DNA from: an uncultured Ruminococcus sp. | GTDB taxonomy: Bacteria; Bacillota; Clostridia; Lachnospirales; Lachnospiraceae | Length of the DNA stretch: 64,000 bases | Assembly: GCA_900066355.1 (NCBI GenBank) | Contig: FMEL01000001.1 | Location: 62,001 to 126,000, forward strand | Reading direction: 5' to 3' | Shown here: positions 1 to 7,600 of the stretch, piece by piece | Layout: every line of letters starts with the position of its first letter | Numbering within the stretch: position 1 is the stretch's first letter | Program-made: the position numbers and the translations under genes | Notes under the pieces: generated by a model | The model's input: only the letters and a program-made list of their open reading frames with translations | Databases searched by the model: none | Told to the model about the DNA's origin: nothing

Positions 1-99
1 AATAAGATTTCCTTTTTATTTTAATATAATTCTCATCAAAATACAAGAACCCTTTTTTGCTGAAATTCTATCGTCAAAACCGGCATTACAACTTGCGGA

Positions 100-1416
100 T
101 CATTCCGCACGCAAAAGATGGTCTGTCACAAATCCCGTCACCTTCGCCTCAACAAGATCATTTACCTGATGTGCCTCCGTCTTTTCGATAACGGCACGTA
201 CATACTCACGGCTGTGTCCTACATACCACATTTTTCCATCTTCTTCGATTTCTTCTTCAAGAAGAAGCTCGATTGTCTTTCCGATCATTGCTTCTTCGTA
301 TTCCTTTGCACGGATATCATGAAGCTCAAGCAGCTTTTCGCTTCGCTGAGCTTTTACTGCTTCTGTAAGCTGTCCATCCATAGCGGCTGCTTTTGTCCCA
401 TGTCTTCTGGAATATTTGAAAATATGCGTCTCATAAAAATGAATGTTTTTTACAAATTCATAAGACTCTTCAAAATCTTCTTCTGTTTCCATCGGGAATC
501 CCACGATCACATCCGTTGTAAGCGCCGGTGTCGGATAATATTTACGGATCAGTTCACATTTTTCTGCATATTCCTGTGCACTGTAGCGGCGATTCATATT
601 TTTCAGGGTTTTGTTGCAACCGCTCTGAAGAGACAGATGGAAATGAGGGCAGACTTTTCCTGTCGCAACGATTCCTTCCAGAAATTCTTCGGTAATGATC
701 CTCGGTTCAAGAGAGCCCAGACGGATTCTCTGAATTCCTTCTACTTTACTTACCGCCTGGATCAGGGAAAGAAGGCTCTCTCTTTCTTCTTTCGAAAAAT
801 CCACGCCGTAGGAACTTAAGTGGATTCCGGTAAGTACGACTTCTTTATAACCTTTGGATGCCAGTGTCTCAACTTCTCTTAATACGTCCGCAATTTTTCT
901 GCTGCGCACCCGTCCTCTTGCAAACGGGATGATGCAGTAAGTGCAGAACTGGTTGCATCCGTCCTGTACCTTAATGTACGCGCGGACATGTTCCGCTGTC
1001 TGCTCAATGGAAAGCTCCTCATACTCTTTTGTGTGGTTGATTTCGATCACCTGCACCTGTTTGGAATGTTCTTTCTCATACTCTTCCAGAACTTCCACGA
1101 TCTGTGTCTTCTGATTATTTCCGAGGATCAGGTCAACCGCGTTGTCTTCTTTGAGTTTTTCTGTGTCTGCCTGTGCATAGCATCCGGCAGCTACCACGAT
1201 CGCATCCGGGTTCATTTTTTTTGCCTTGTGCAGCATCTGTCGGGATTTACGGTCTGCAATATTCGTAACCGTACAGGTATTGATCAGATATACGTCCGCT
1301 CCTTCCGTAAAAGGTACGATCTCATATCCTGCTTTTTCCAGAAGCTGCTGCATTGCTTCTACTTCGTATGCATTTACTTTACAGCCCAGATTATGAAGGG
1401 CAACCTTTTTTTTCAT
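100..1416 (-). CDS. mtaB: tRNA threonylcarbamoyladenosine methylthiotransferase MtaB
   Basis: Radical-SAM enzyme that adds a methylthio group to t6A37 of ANN-decoding tRNAs. Seen: N-terminal methylthiotransferase domain with the three cluster cysteines (NLGCKVN, INTCTVTN, AAGCYAQ, about residues 12, 48 and 79), the radical-SAM motif CNQFCTYC near residue 150, and a C-terminal TRAM-like region. The 438-aa length is normal for the family. The start is taken at 1416 because TGAGG lies nine bases upstream of that ATG; an ATG five codons earlier (1431) lacks a site. It is transcribed away from the HPr-like gene. NLGCKVNAYE and the absence of a MiaB-type N-terminus favour MtaB over MiaB or RimO. 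Confidence 0.95.
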   Translation of the reverse strand: MKKKVALHNLGCKVNAYEVEAMQQLLEKAGYEIVPFTEGADVYLINTCTVTNIADRKSRQMLHKAKKMNPDAIVVAAGCYAQADTEKLKEDNAVDLILGNNQKTQIVEVLEEYEKEHSKQVQVIEINHTKEYEELSIEQTAEHVRAYIKVQDGCNQFCTYCIIPFARGRVRSRKIADVLREVETLASKGYKEVVLTGIHLSSYGVDFSKEERESLLSLIQAVSKVEGIQRIRLGSLEPRIITEEFLEGIVATGKVCPHFHLSLQSGCNKTLKNMNRRYSAQEYAEKCELIRKYYPTPALTTDVIVGFPMETEEDFEESYEFVKNIHFYETHIFKYSRRHGTKAAAMDGQLTEAVKAQRSEKLLELHDIRAKEYEEAMIGKTIELLLEEEIEEDGKMWYVGHSREYVRAVIEKTEAHQVNDLVEAKVTGFVTDHLLRAE

Positions 1417-1524
1417 ATTTTTTAACCTCATATATATTTTCTGATATTTTCACTTTGTACTCCGATTTTATTGTTTTTTATATATACAGACGAATATTTA
1501 ACCGTAATTTCATCCGATTTTCCC

Positions 1525-1553
1525 TTGACTTTTCAGGAGTGTACGGTTAAGAT
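1525..1553 (+). promoter_or_regulatory. Sigma-A type promoter of the HPr-like gene
   Basis: TTGACT at 1525-1530, a 17-base spacer, then TAAGAT at 1548-1553, about 37 bases before the start codon of the HPr-like gene. The hexamers are close to consensus and the spacing is ideal. The match is read by eye. Confidence 0.6.
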
Positions 1554-1590
1554 TAATCACATAATAACACTAAATAGGGAGGTTCTCAAA

Positions 1591-1827
1591 ATGAAAACAT
1601 TAAAAATCTCGCTGAATTCTATCGATAAAGTGAAAGCATTTGTTAACGAGATCAGTAAATTTGACTGTGACTTTGACTTAGTATCCGGAAGATATGTGAT
1701 CGATGCAAAATCCATCATGGGTATCTTCAGTTTAGACTTATCCAAACCGATCAATCTGAATATCCACGCTGAAGGCAGCATGCTTGATACTATTCTGACA
1801 ATCGTACAGCCATATGTAATTGAATGA
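1591..1827 (+). CDS. HPr-family protein lacking the active-site histidine
   Basis: A 78-aa protein with the size and fold signature of the PTS phosphocarrier HPr. The region KSIMGIFSLDL matches the HPr segment around regulatory Ser46 (KSIMGVMSLG). The N-terminal HARPA motif with the phosphorylated His15 is replaced by a sequence around SIDKVKAF, so it should not carry phosphate in sugar transport. Known parallel: Bacillus Crh also lacks His15 and keeps Ser46. The start at 1591 is set by GGGAGG eight bases upstream; the reading frame stays open further upstream without a site. It is monocistronic, with its own promoter and terminator. A regulatory rather than transport role is inference. Confidence 0.85.
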   Translation: MKTLKISLNSIDKVKAFVNEISKFDCDFDLVSGRYVIDAKSIMGIFSLDLSKPINLNIHAEGSMLDTILTIVQPYVIE

Positions 1828-1870
1828 TCTGTATCATCTCCTTAAGGAGATCATGAAAGTAAGACAGTTT

Positions 1871-1910
1871 TAAAACAGCTTCTGTGCATACGCATGAGAA
1901 GCTGTTTTTA
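1871..1910. terminator. Bidirectional intrinsic terminator
   Basis: Stem AAAACAGCTTCT / AGAAGCTGTTTT with a 13-base loop and T-rich flanks on both strands, between the convergent ends of the HPr-like gene (1827) and thiI (1939). It can serve both. Confidence 0.8.
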
Positions 1911-1938
1911 TGTTTTATGGGAAACTACTCCATACTGT

Positions 1939-3120
1939 TTACTGAATTTCGATTACTTCTGTAGATGCCAGCGCTTCTTCTACAAGCTGGTCGATCTTCT
2001 CGTTTAATTTCTCTTCGGATCTGTGAATTACCTTGAGATTCGGTTTTGTTACCGGATGTTTTGCCACAAAAATTGTACAGCAGTCTTCAAATGGCTGGAT
2101 TGAAGTCTCAAAGGTATTGATCTTTCTGGAAATCTGAACGATTTCTTCTTTGTCAAATCCAATGACCGGACGATATACCGGAAGCTCGCACACTTCATCT
2201 GTTGCTGCAAGGCTCTGTAATGTCTGGCTTGCAACCTGTCCGATGCTCTCTCCTGTAATCAGGCCGAGACATTTATCTTTGCGTGCAAAATGCTCTGCAA
2301 TACGCATCATATAACGACGCATGATGATCGTCAGTTCTTCATGCGGGCACTGATCATAGATATAAAGCTGGATATCTGTAAAATTAACAACGTGCAGACG
2401 GATCGGACCACTGTAGCGTGCAACCAGTTTTGCAAGATCTACGACTTTTTGTTTTGCACGTTCGCTTGTGTACGGCGGAGCATGGAAATACACTGCCTCG
2501 ATTTTGACGCCACGTTTTGCGATCATATAACCTGCTACCGGACTGTCAATACCACCGGAAAGGAGAAGCATGGCTTTTCCGTTTGTTCCGATCGGCATCC
2601 CTCCCGGTCCCGGAAGAGTCTCGGAATATACATAAATCTTGTCACGGATCTCTACGGAAAGTGTCATTTCCGGATTGTGTACATCAACAGATGCCTCCGG
2701 GAACGCATCGAGGATTTTTTCACCTATTGCTGCGCTGACTTCCATAGAGGTAATCGGGTAAGATTTTTTTGCTCTTCTTGTGTATACCTTGAAGGAACCT
2801 TTGTATTCCGGATATCTGGCTTTCATGTAGGCAACGACATCCTCTGCCATCTGATCAAAACCCTGATCTTCATAAATGACAACCGGGCTGATACCAACGA
2901 TACCAAACACTCGCTGTAATGCTTCTACAGCCTCGTCAAAATCATATTTTTCCGGACAGAACACATATACACGGCCCTGTTCTTTCGTTACGGTAAATTC
3001 GCCTTCTACCGGCTCGAGAGCCAGTTTCATCTGTTTTACAAGTGCATCCTCAAACAGATATCTGTTTTTGCCCTTGATGGCAATCTCTGCATATTTTATC
3101 AAAAATGCATGAAATATCAT
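1939..3120 (-). CDS. thiI: tRNA 4-thiouridine synthetase ThiI
   Basis: A 393-aa enzyme that adenylates U8 of tRNA and inserts sulfur; in many bacteria it also serves thiamine thiazole synthesis. Seen: N-terminal ferredoxin-like/THUMP region (to about residue 165), then the PP-loop LLSGGIDSPVAGYM near residue 190. The C-terminal rhodanese domain of the E. coli protein is absent, as is usual in Firmicutes, where a dedicated desulfurase supplies sulfur. That desulfurase is the next gene upstream in the transcript, 51 bases away. AGGAGG precedes the start. Last gene of the prmA-rsmE-desulfurase-thiI cluster. Confidence 0.97.
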   Translation of the reverse strand: MIFHAFLIKYAEIAIKGKNRYLFEDALVKQMKLALEPVEGEFTVTKEQGRVYVFCPEKYDFDEAVEALQRVFGIVGISPVVIYEDQGFDQMAEDVVAYMKARYPEYKGSFKVYTRRAKKSYPITSMEVSAAIGEKILDAFPEASVDVHNPEMTLSVEIRDKIYVYSETLPGPGGMPIGTNGKAMLLLSGGIDSPVAGYMIAKRGVKIEAVYFHAPPYTSERAKQKVVDLAKLVARYSGPIRLHVVNFTDIQLYIYDQCPHEELTIIMRRYMMRIAEHFARKDKCLGLITGESIGQVASQTLQSLAATDEVCELPVYRPVIGFDKEEIVQISRKINTFETSIQPFEDCCTIFVAKHPVTKPNLKVIHRSEEKLNEKIDQLVEEALASTEVIEIQ

Positions 3121-3171
3121 ATCTGGTATTTCCTCCTGAATTTTCTGTCAGTGTTTTCCTACACTGGTTGT

Positions 3172-4326
3172 TTATTTTCTTGAGTATCTGCGGAGCATCG
3201 GAACAAGCTCTTTCATAGTCTGTAAGAAATAATCAGCTTCTTCCATCGTGTTTTCTTCACAGAAACTTAAACGTACTGTACTTTCTATCTGGTCTTTCGA
3301 CATTCCCATTGCAGAAAGCGTCGCACTCGGTTTTCTCTTGTGACTGGAGCATGCACTTCCGGCAGAAATGTAGATTCCTTTATCTTCAAGTGCATGAAGC
3401 AGGACTTCGCTGCGCACACCCATAACGCTGATGCTCAAAATCTGTGGTGCACCTTCGCGAAGCGGCATACCATTGATACGGATATCCTCAATCTCAGATA
3501 AGCCCTCTGCAATATGCTCTTTCAGCTGGTACATATGCTCTACATTTTCGTCGAGATTTTCATAAATCTGCGCAGCTGCCACACCGAGTCCTGCGATTCC
3601 AGGCACATTGTCTGTACCGGAGCGCATTCCGCTCTGCTGTCCGCCACCAAGGATCTGCGGAATGATCTTTACTTTTTCATTGATATACAAAAATCCGATA
3701 CCCTTTGGTCCGTGGATCTTGTGTCCGCTGACTGCAAGAAGATCGATGCCCATCTTTTTCGGGTAAATGCGGTATTTACCAAATCCCTGGATGGCATCCA
3801 CATGATAAAGAGCCTTCGGGCTTTTTTCGTGAACCATCTTCGCAATTTCTTCTACCGGCATCACGGCACCGACTTCGTTATTTACAAGCATGGTAGAAAC
3901 CATAATCGTATCCGGGCGCAGAACTGCTTCCAGTGCACTCATCTTTATTTTGCCTTCGTGATCTACCGGAAGATAAGTGATTTCAAATCCCTGTTCCTGC
4001 AAAAAAGATGCCGGCTGGCTGACTGCTGCATGTTCTACCGATGTAATAATAATGTGATTTCCGTTTCTCTTGTTTGCCAGTGCACCACCGATCAGTGCAA
4101 GGTTATCAGATTCTGTACCACCTGAGGTGAACAGAATCTCTTTTTCCTGCACTTTCAGAATACCTGCAATCGTCTTTGCTGATTCTTTTACGTATTTTTC
4201 TGCATCTACACCTTTTAAATGCATGGCAGACGGATTTCCGAAATCCTCTGTCATCGTCTTCACTACGATATCTTTTACAGAATCATAGCATCTGGTCGTT
4301 GCAGAATTATCAAAATAAACTTCCAT
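3172..4326 (-). CDS. NifS/IscS-type cysteine desulfurase (sulfur donor to ThiI)
   Basis: PLP-dependent enzyme of 384 aa that takes sulfur from cysteine. Seen: PLP lysine in SGHKIHGPKG (about residue 203) and the persulfide-forming cysteine in SAGSACSSHKR (about residue 325). Its position directly before thiI matches the Bacillus nifZ-thiI pair, so delivery of sulfur for 4-thiouridine is the likely job rather than general Fe-S assembly. There is no IscU/SufU neighbour. GAGGAG lies four bases before the ATG. It follows rsmE with a 16-base gap, suggesting one operon. Confidence 0.93.
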   Translation of the reverse strand: MEVYFDNSATTRCYDSVKDIVVKTMTEDFGNPSAMHLKGVDAEKYVKESAKTIAGILKVQEKEILFTSGGTESDNLALIGGALANKRNGNHIIITSVEHAAVSQPASFLQEQGFEITYLPVDHEGKIKMSALEAVLRPDTIMVSTMLVNNEVGAVMPVEEIAKMVHEKSPKALYHVDAIQGFGKYRIYPKKMGIDLLAVSGHKIHGPKGIGFLYINEKVKIIPQILGGGQQSGMRSGTDNVPGIAGLGVAAAQIYENLDENVEHMYQLKEHIAEGLSEIEDIRINGMPLREGAPQILSISVMGVRSEVLLHALEDKGIYISAGSACSSHKRKPSATLSAMGMSKDQIESTVRLSFCEENTMEEADYFLQTMKELVPMLRRYSRK

Positions 4327-4342
4327 AACACTCCTCTTTTAT

Positions 4343-5086
4343 CTATTGCTCAAGCTGAAACATCAGGACTGACAAAATGGCAAGTCCGGCTGTCTCTGTA
4401 CGAAGGATACGTTTACCCAGAGTAATCGGTTTCGCACCTTCGCTGATTGCTGTTTCTACTTCTTTTTCTTCAAATCCGCCTTCCGGTCCGATAAAAATTC
4501 CGATAGACTGTCCCGGCTGGATATCGGCAAGAATCTCCTTTGTCTCCTGCATTCCTTTTGCAAGTTCATACGGAATCAGGCGGACATCCATGGATTCTGC
4601 ATATTTTAACGCTTCTTTAAATGTCAGTACTTCATGTACATTCGGGATCAGCATACGTTTTGACTGCTTTGCAGCACTTTCTGCGATTTGTTTCCAGCGC
4701 TCAACCTTTTTTGCTGCTTTTTTGCCGTCCAGTTTCACGACACAACGCTTTGTCTCTACCGGAATCACTTCGTATGCACCGAGCTCAACTGCCTTCTGTA
4801 TGATCAGTTCCATTTTATCTGCCTTCGGAAGTCCCTGAAACAGATAGATACGGCTCTGAAGCTCATAATCCGGTTCCTGTGCATAAATAATGTGAAGAAG
4901 GACTTCGTCCGGGCTGAATTCCTCGATGGTACATCGGTATTCCTTTTTACCTCCGTCGCTGATCCAGAGTTCCTCGCCCTGTTTCATGCGCAGGACATTT
5001 GAAATATGATTGACATCACTTCCGAGGATGTGAATCTGATGTGCGCCCTCATCAATCTGATGTGGCTCTACAAAAAACCTCTGCAT
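4343..5086 (-). CDS. rsmE: 16S rRNA (uracil-1498-N3)-methyltransferase RsmE
   Basis: A 247-aa SPOUT-class methyltransferase that modifies U1498 of 16S rRNA. Seen: N-terminal PUA-like part (begins MQRFFVEP), and the trefoil-knot SAM site with GIFIGPEGGFEEKE (about 196-209) and LGKRILRTETAGLAI (about 224-238). Length is typical. It begins four bases after the prmA stop; this prmA-rsmE pairing is common in Firmicutes. Confidence 0.95.
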   Translation of the reverse strand: MQRFFVEPHQIDEGAHQIHILGSDVNHISNVLRMKQGEELWISDGGKKEYRCTIEEFSPDEVLLHIIYAQEPDYELQSRIYLFQGLPKADKMELIIQKAVELGAYEVIPVETKRCVVKLDGKKAAKKVERWKQIAESAAKQSKRMLIPNVHEVLTFKEALKYAESMDVRLIPYELAKGMQETKEILADIQPGQSIGIFIGPEGGFEEKEVETAISEGAKPITLGKRILRTETAGLAILSVLMFQLEQ

Positions 5087-5090
5087 CGTC

Positions 5091-6044
5091 TCAGTCCTTT
5101 CTTGCAGTCACGCAGACCCATTCACCCTGTCTGGTCACTTCCACAAGTGTCAGTCCTGCTTTTGCAACAGCTTCTCTGACTACTTCTTCTTTGACATCAA
5201 GAATACCGGAGGTGATGTAGTAAGCACCTTTTTTCATCTGATGAACAATCACTGGTGTCAGCGGTACTAGCACATCCGCAAGGATATTTGCAGCTACGAT
5301 GTCATATTTCTCATAGCCCACCTGATCCTGCACTTCTTTGTCATCGATGATGTTTCCGATCATCATATCGAATGTTTCATCTACGATTTCATTGGCTTCT
5401 TTATTATCCTGTACTGCCGGAACAGCACATGGATCCAGGTCAGTTCCTACCACATGACCGGCGCCTAGTTTGAGGGCTGTAATTCCTAAGATTCCGCTTC
5501 CGGTTCCGACATCGAGAAGTTCGATGCCCGGTTTTACGTATTTCTTTAACTGACGGATAACAAGCTGTGTTGTCTCATGCATACCGGTTCCGAATGCAGT
5601 CCCCGGATCGATATGAAGAATCATCTTGTCCTTGTCTTCTTCTTTTACCTCTTCCCAGGATGGAACGATCAGAATATCGTCCACATAGAACTGATGGAAA
5701 AACTCTTTCCAGTTGTTGATCCAGTCTTTGTCCTCAGTCTGGGATTCTTCAATCGTCGCCTCACCGATATCCATAAAGGTACGAAGTTCTTCCAGTGCAT
5801 TTCTGACATCACGAAGAATGGTTTCTTTATCTGCATCTTCTTCAAGATAAAAATTCAGATAAGCAATGCCGTCATCCGCCGGTCCTTCCGGCATGATGTC
5901 AACAAACATCTGTGCTTTATCTTCTTCGGTCAGGGGCTGGTGATCCTGAATCTCCACACCTTCCACACCGATTTCTGCAAGAGTACAGATGATCATGTCT
6001 TCTGCTTCTGTTTTTGTCTTAATGGTAAAACGGTTCCATTTCAT
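5091..6044 (-). CDS. prmA: Ribosomal protein L11 methyltransferase PrmA
   Basis: A 317-aa SAM-dependent methyltransferase that trimethylates ribosomal protein L11. Seen: an N-terminal substrate-recognition region rich in acidic residues, then the class I motif LLDVGTGSGILGITALKLGA near residue 180 and DIVAANILADVLVPL near 250, both typical of PrmA. First gene of the prmA-rsmE-desulfurase-thiI cluster; about 110 bases separate it from the dnaJ terminator, so its promoter should lie there, though I see no strong -35/-10 pair. Confidence 0.95.
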   Translation of the reverse strand: MKWNRFTIKTKTEAEDMIICTLAEIGVEGVEIQDHQPLTEEDKAQMFVDIMPEGPADDGIAYLNFYLEEDADKETILRDVRNALEELRTFMDIGEATIEESQTEDKDWINNWKEFFHQFYVDDILIVPSWEEVKEEDKDKMILHIDPGTAFGTGMHETTQLVIRQLKKYVKPGIELLDVGTGSGILGITALKLGAGHVVGTDLDPCAVPAVQDNKEANEIVDETFDMMIGNIIDDKEVQDQVGYEKYDIVAANILADVLVPLTPVIVHQMKKGAYYITSGILDVKEEVVREAVAKAGLTLVEVTRQGEWVCVTARKD

Positions 6045-6156
6045 ATATTGTAATCTCCTGTCTTGTTCTGTACGACAACTTTACGATATCTGCAAATTGT
6101 GTCACAGAAAACTGTGTCCGCAATTTTGCCTTATCTTTTATAATACATGATAGCGC

Positions 6157-6188
6157 AAAAAAAGAAAAGAGGTTTCCCTCTTTTCCTG
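6157..6188 (-). terminator. Terminator of the heat-shock operon
   Basis: On the minus strand AAAAGAGG, a short loop, CCTCTTTT, then CTTTTTTT, about 30 bases after the dnaJ stop. It closes hrcA-grpE-dnaK-dnaJ. Confidence 0.85.
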
Positions 6189-6213
6189 AAAAGTTTCTTT
6201 AAGTTTAGCAGAT

Positions 6214-7395
6214 TTAGTCCTCAAAAGTTTCTTTGAGTTTATCCATAAAACTCTTTTTCTTCTTTTCTGATTTCTCAGATCCGTCTTTTGACTCGGAAGC
6301 AGGTCTGTTGCCACAGGCCTCATCAAACTTGCGAAGAGCTTCTTTCGCTTCTTCATTAAGTTTTGTCGGAACCTGAACGACCAGTGTTACATAATGGTCA
6401 CCACGGATGTTTTTATTTCTCAGAGAAGGAACACCTTTTCCCTTCAGACGAATGCGAGTGTCTGTCTGAGTTCCGGGTTTTACCTCGTATGCAACATCTC
6501 CATCCACTGTGTTGATGTGGATTTCACCCCCCAGCGCTGCCTGTGCATAGGTCAGCGGTGCTGTTGAGAAGATATTCATATCCTGTCTCTGGAAGATCGG
6601 GTGGCGTGCAACATTTACTTCTACAAGCAGATCACCCCTTGGTCCACCATTGGTTCCCGGCTCACCTTTGTCACGGATACGGATGCTCTGTCCATTGTCA
6701 ATACCTGCCGGAATGGAGACCTGAATCTTCTTTCTTGAAGATGTATAACCTGTGCCGCGGCAGGAAGTACATTTTTCTTTGATGATCTTTCCGCTTCCGT
6801 TACAGTCCGGACAGGTCTGTACATTTCGAACCATACCAAACATAGACTGCTGTGTATAGACAATCTGACCTTCTCCATGACATTTCGGACAGGTAGTCGG
6901 CTGTGTTCCCGGTTTTGCACCGGTTCCGTGACAGGTCGTACATTCATCTTTCAGAACGATTTCGAGTTCTTTGTCACATCCAAACACGGCTTCTTCAAAG
7001 GTAATGTTTACACGTGCACGTAAGTTAGCACCCTTCATCGGTCCGTTGTTGGTACGGCGTCTTCCGCCACCTCCAAACAGATCTCCGAAAATGTCACCGA
7101 AAATATCACCCATGTCTGCACCGTTGAAGTCAAAGCCGCCGAATCCGCCGGCTCCACCACCGCCCTGTTCAAAAGCAGCATGGCCAAACTGGTCATACTG
7201 TCTTCTCTTTTCTGCATCACTCAGTACGCTGTATGCTTCTGTTGCTTCTTTGAACTTCGCTTCCGCTTCTTTGTCTCCCGGATTTACGTCCGGATGATAT
7301 TTCTTGGCTAATTTTCGATATGCACTTTTTAATTCTGAATCACTGGCTGTCTTGCTGACACCCAGGACCTCGTAGTAATCTCTTTTATCAGCCAT
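6214..7395 (-). CDS. dnaJ: Chaperone DnaJ (Hsp40)
   Basis: A 393-aa type I Hsp40 that stimulates the DnaK ATPase and delivers unfolded clients. Seen: J domain with the HPD loop (YHPDVNPG, about residues 34-41), a Gly/Phe-rich linker (about 75-115), four zinc-binding repeats CTTCHGTG, CPKCHGEG, CPDCNGSG and CTSCRGTG (about 150-215), and the C-terminal substrate-binding domains ending in a Lys/Glu-rich tail. Last gene of the CIRCE-controlled operon, 205 bases after dnaK; that gap holds a hairpin and another inverted-repeat element. Confidence 0.98.
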   Translation of the reverse strand: MADKRDYYEVLGVSKTASDSELKSAYRKLAKKYHPDVNPGDKEAEAKFKEATEAYSVLSDAEKRRQYDQFGHAAFEQGGGGAGGFGGFDFNGADMGDIFGDIFGDLFGGGGRRRTNNGPMKGANLRARVNITFEEAVFGCDKELEIVLKDECTTCHGTGAKPGTQPTTCPKCHGEGQIVYTQQSMFGMVRNVQTCPDCNGSGKIIKEKCTSCRGTGYTSSRKKIQVSIPAGIDNGQSIRIRDKGEPGTNGGPRGDLLVEVNVARHPIFQRQDMNIFSTAPLTYAQAALGGEIHINTVDGDVAYEVKPGTQTDTRIRLKGKGVPSLRNKNIRGDHYVTLVVQVPTKLNEEAKEALRKFDEACGNRPASESKDGSEKSEKKKKSFMDKLKETFED

Positions 7396-7542
7396 CTTTT
7401 CTCTTTCCTATATCTTTGATTTGCGTTTTCAGATATCACGACCTGTTCTGCTGCTGCACAGCTTCCACCGGTCTGAACATATTCAAAATCCGCTGATTTA
7501 CTACATAAATCGCTACTTTCTCGTATGTTGCGGGTTTCAAAC

Positions 7543-7579
7543 TCAGGAGTCATCACATGCAAGCATGAATGACTCCTGA
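7543..7579. repeat. Long hairpin in the dnaK-dnaJ gap
   Basis: An 11-bp inverted repeat (TCAGGAGTCAT at 7543-7553, ATGACTCCTGA at 7569-7579) encloses a second one (CATGC at 7556-7560, GCATG at 7563-7567). It lies about 20 bases beyond the dnaK stop. The flank is T-rich only in the plus direction, so on the dnaK transcript it resembles a processing or stabilising hairpin more than a terminator. Confidence 0.6.
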
Positions 7580-7600
7580 ATTTTTAAACCCTTGGTATCA

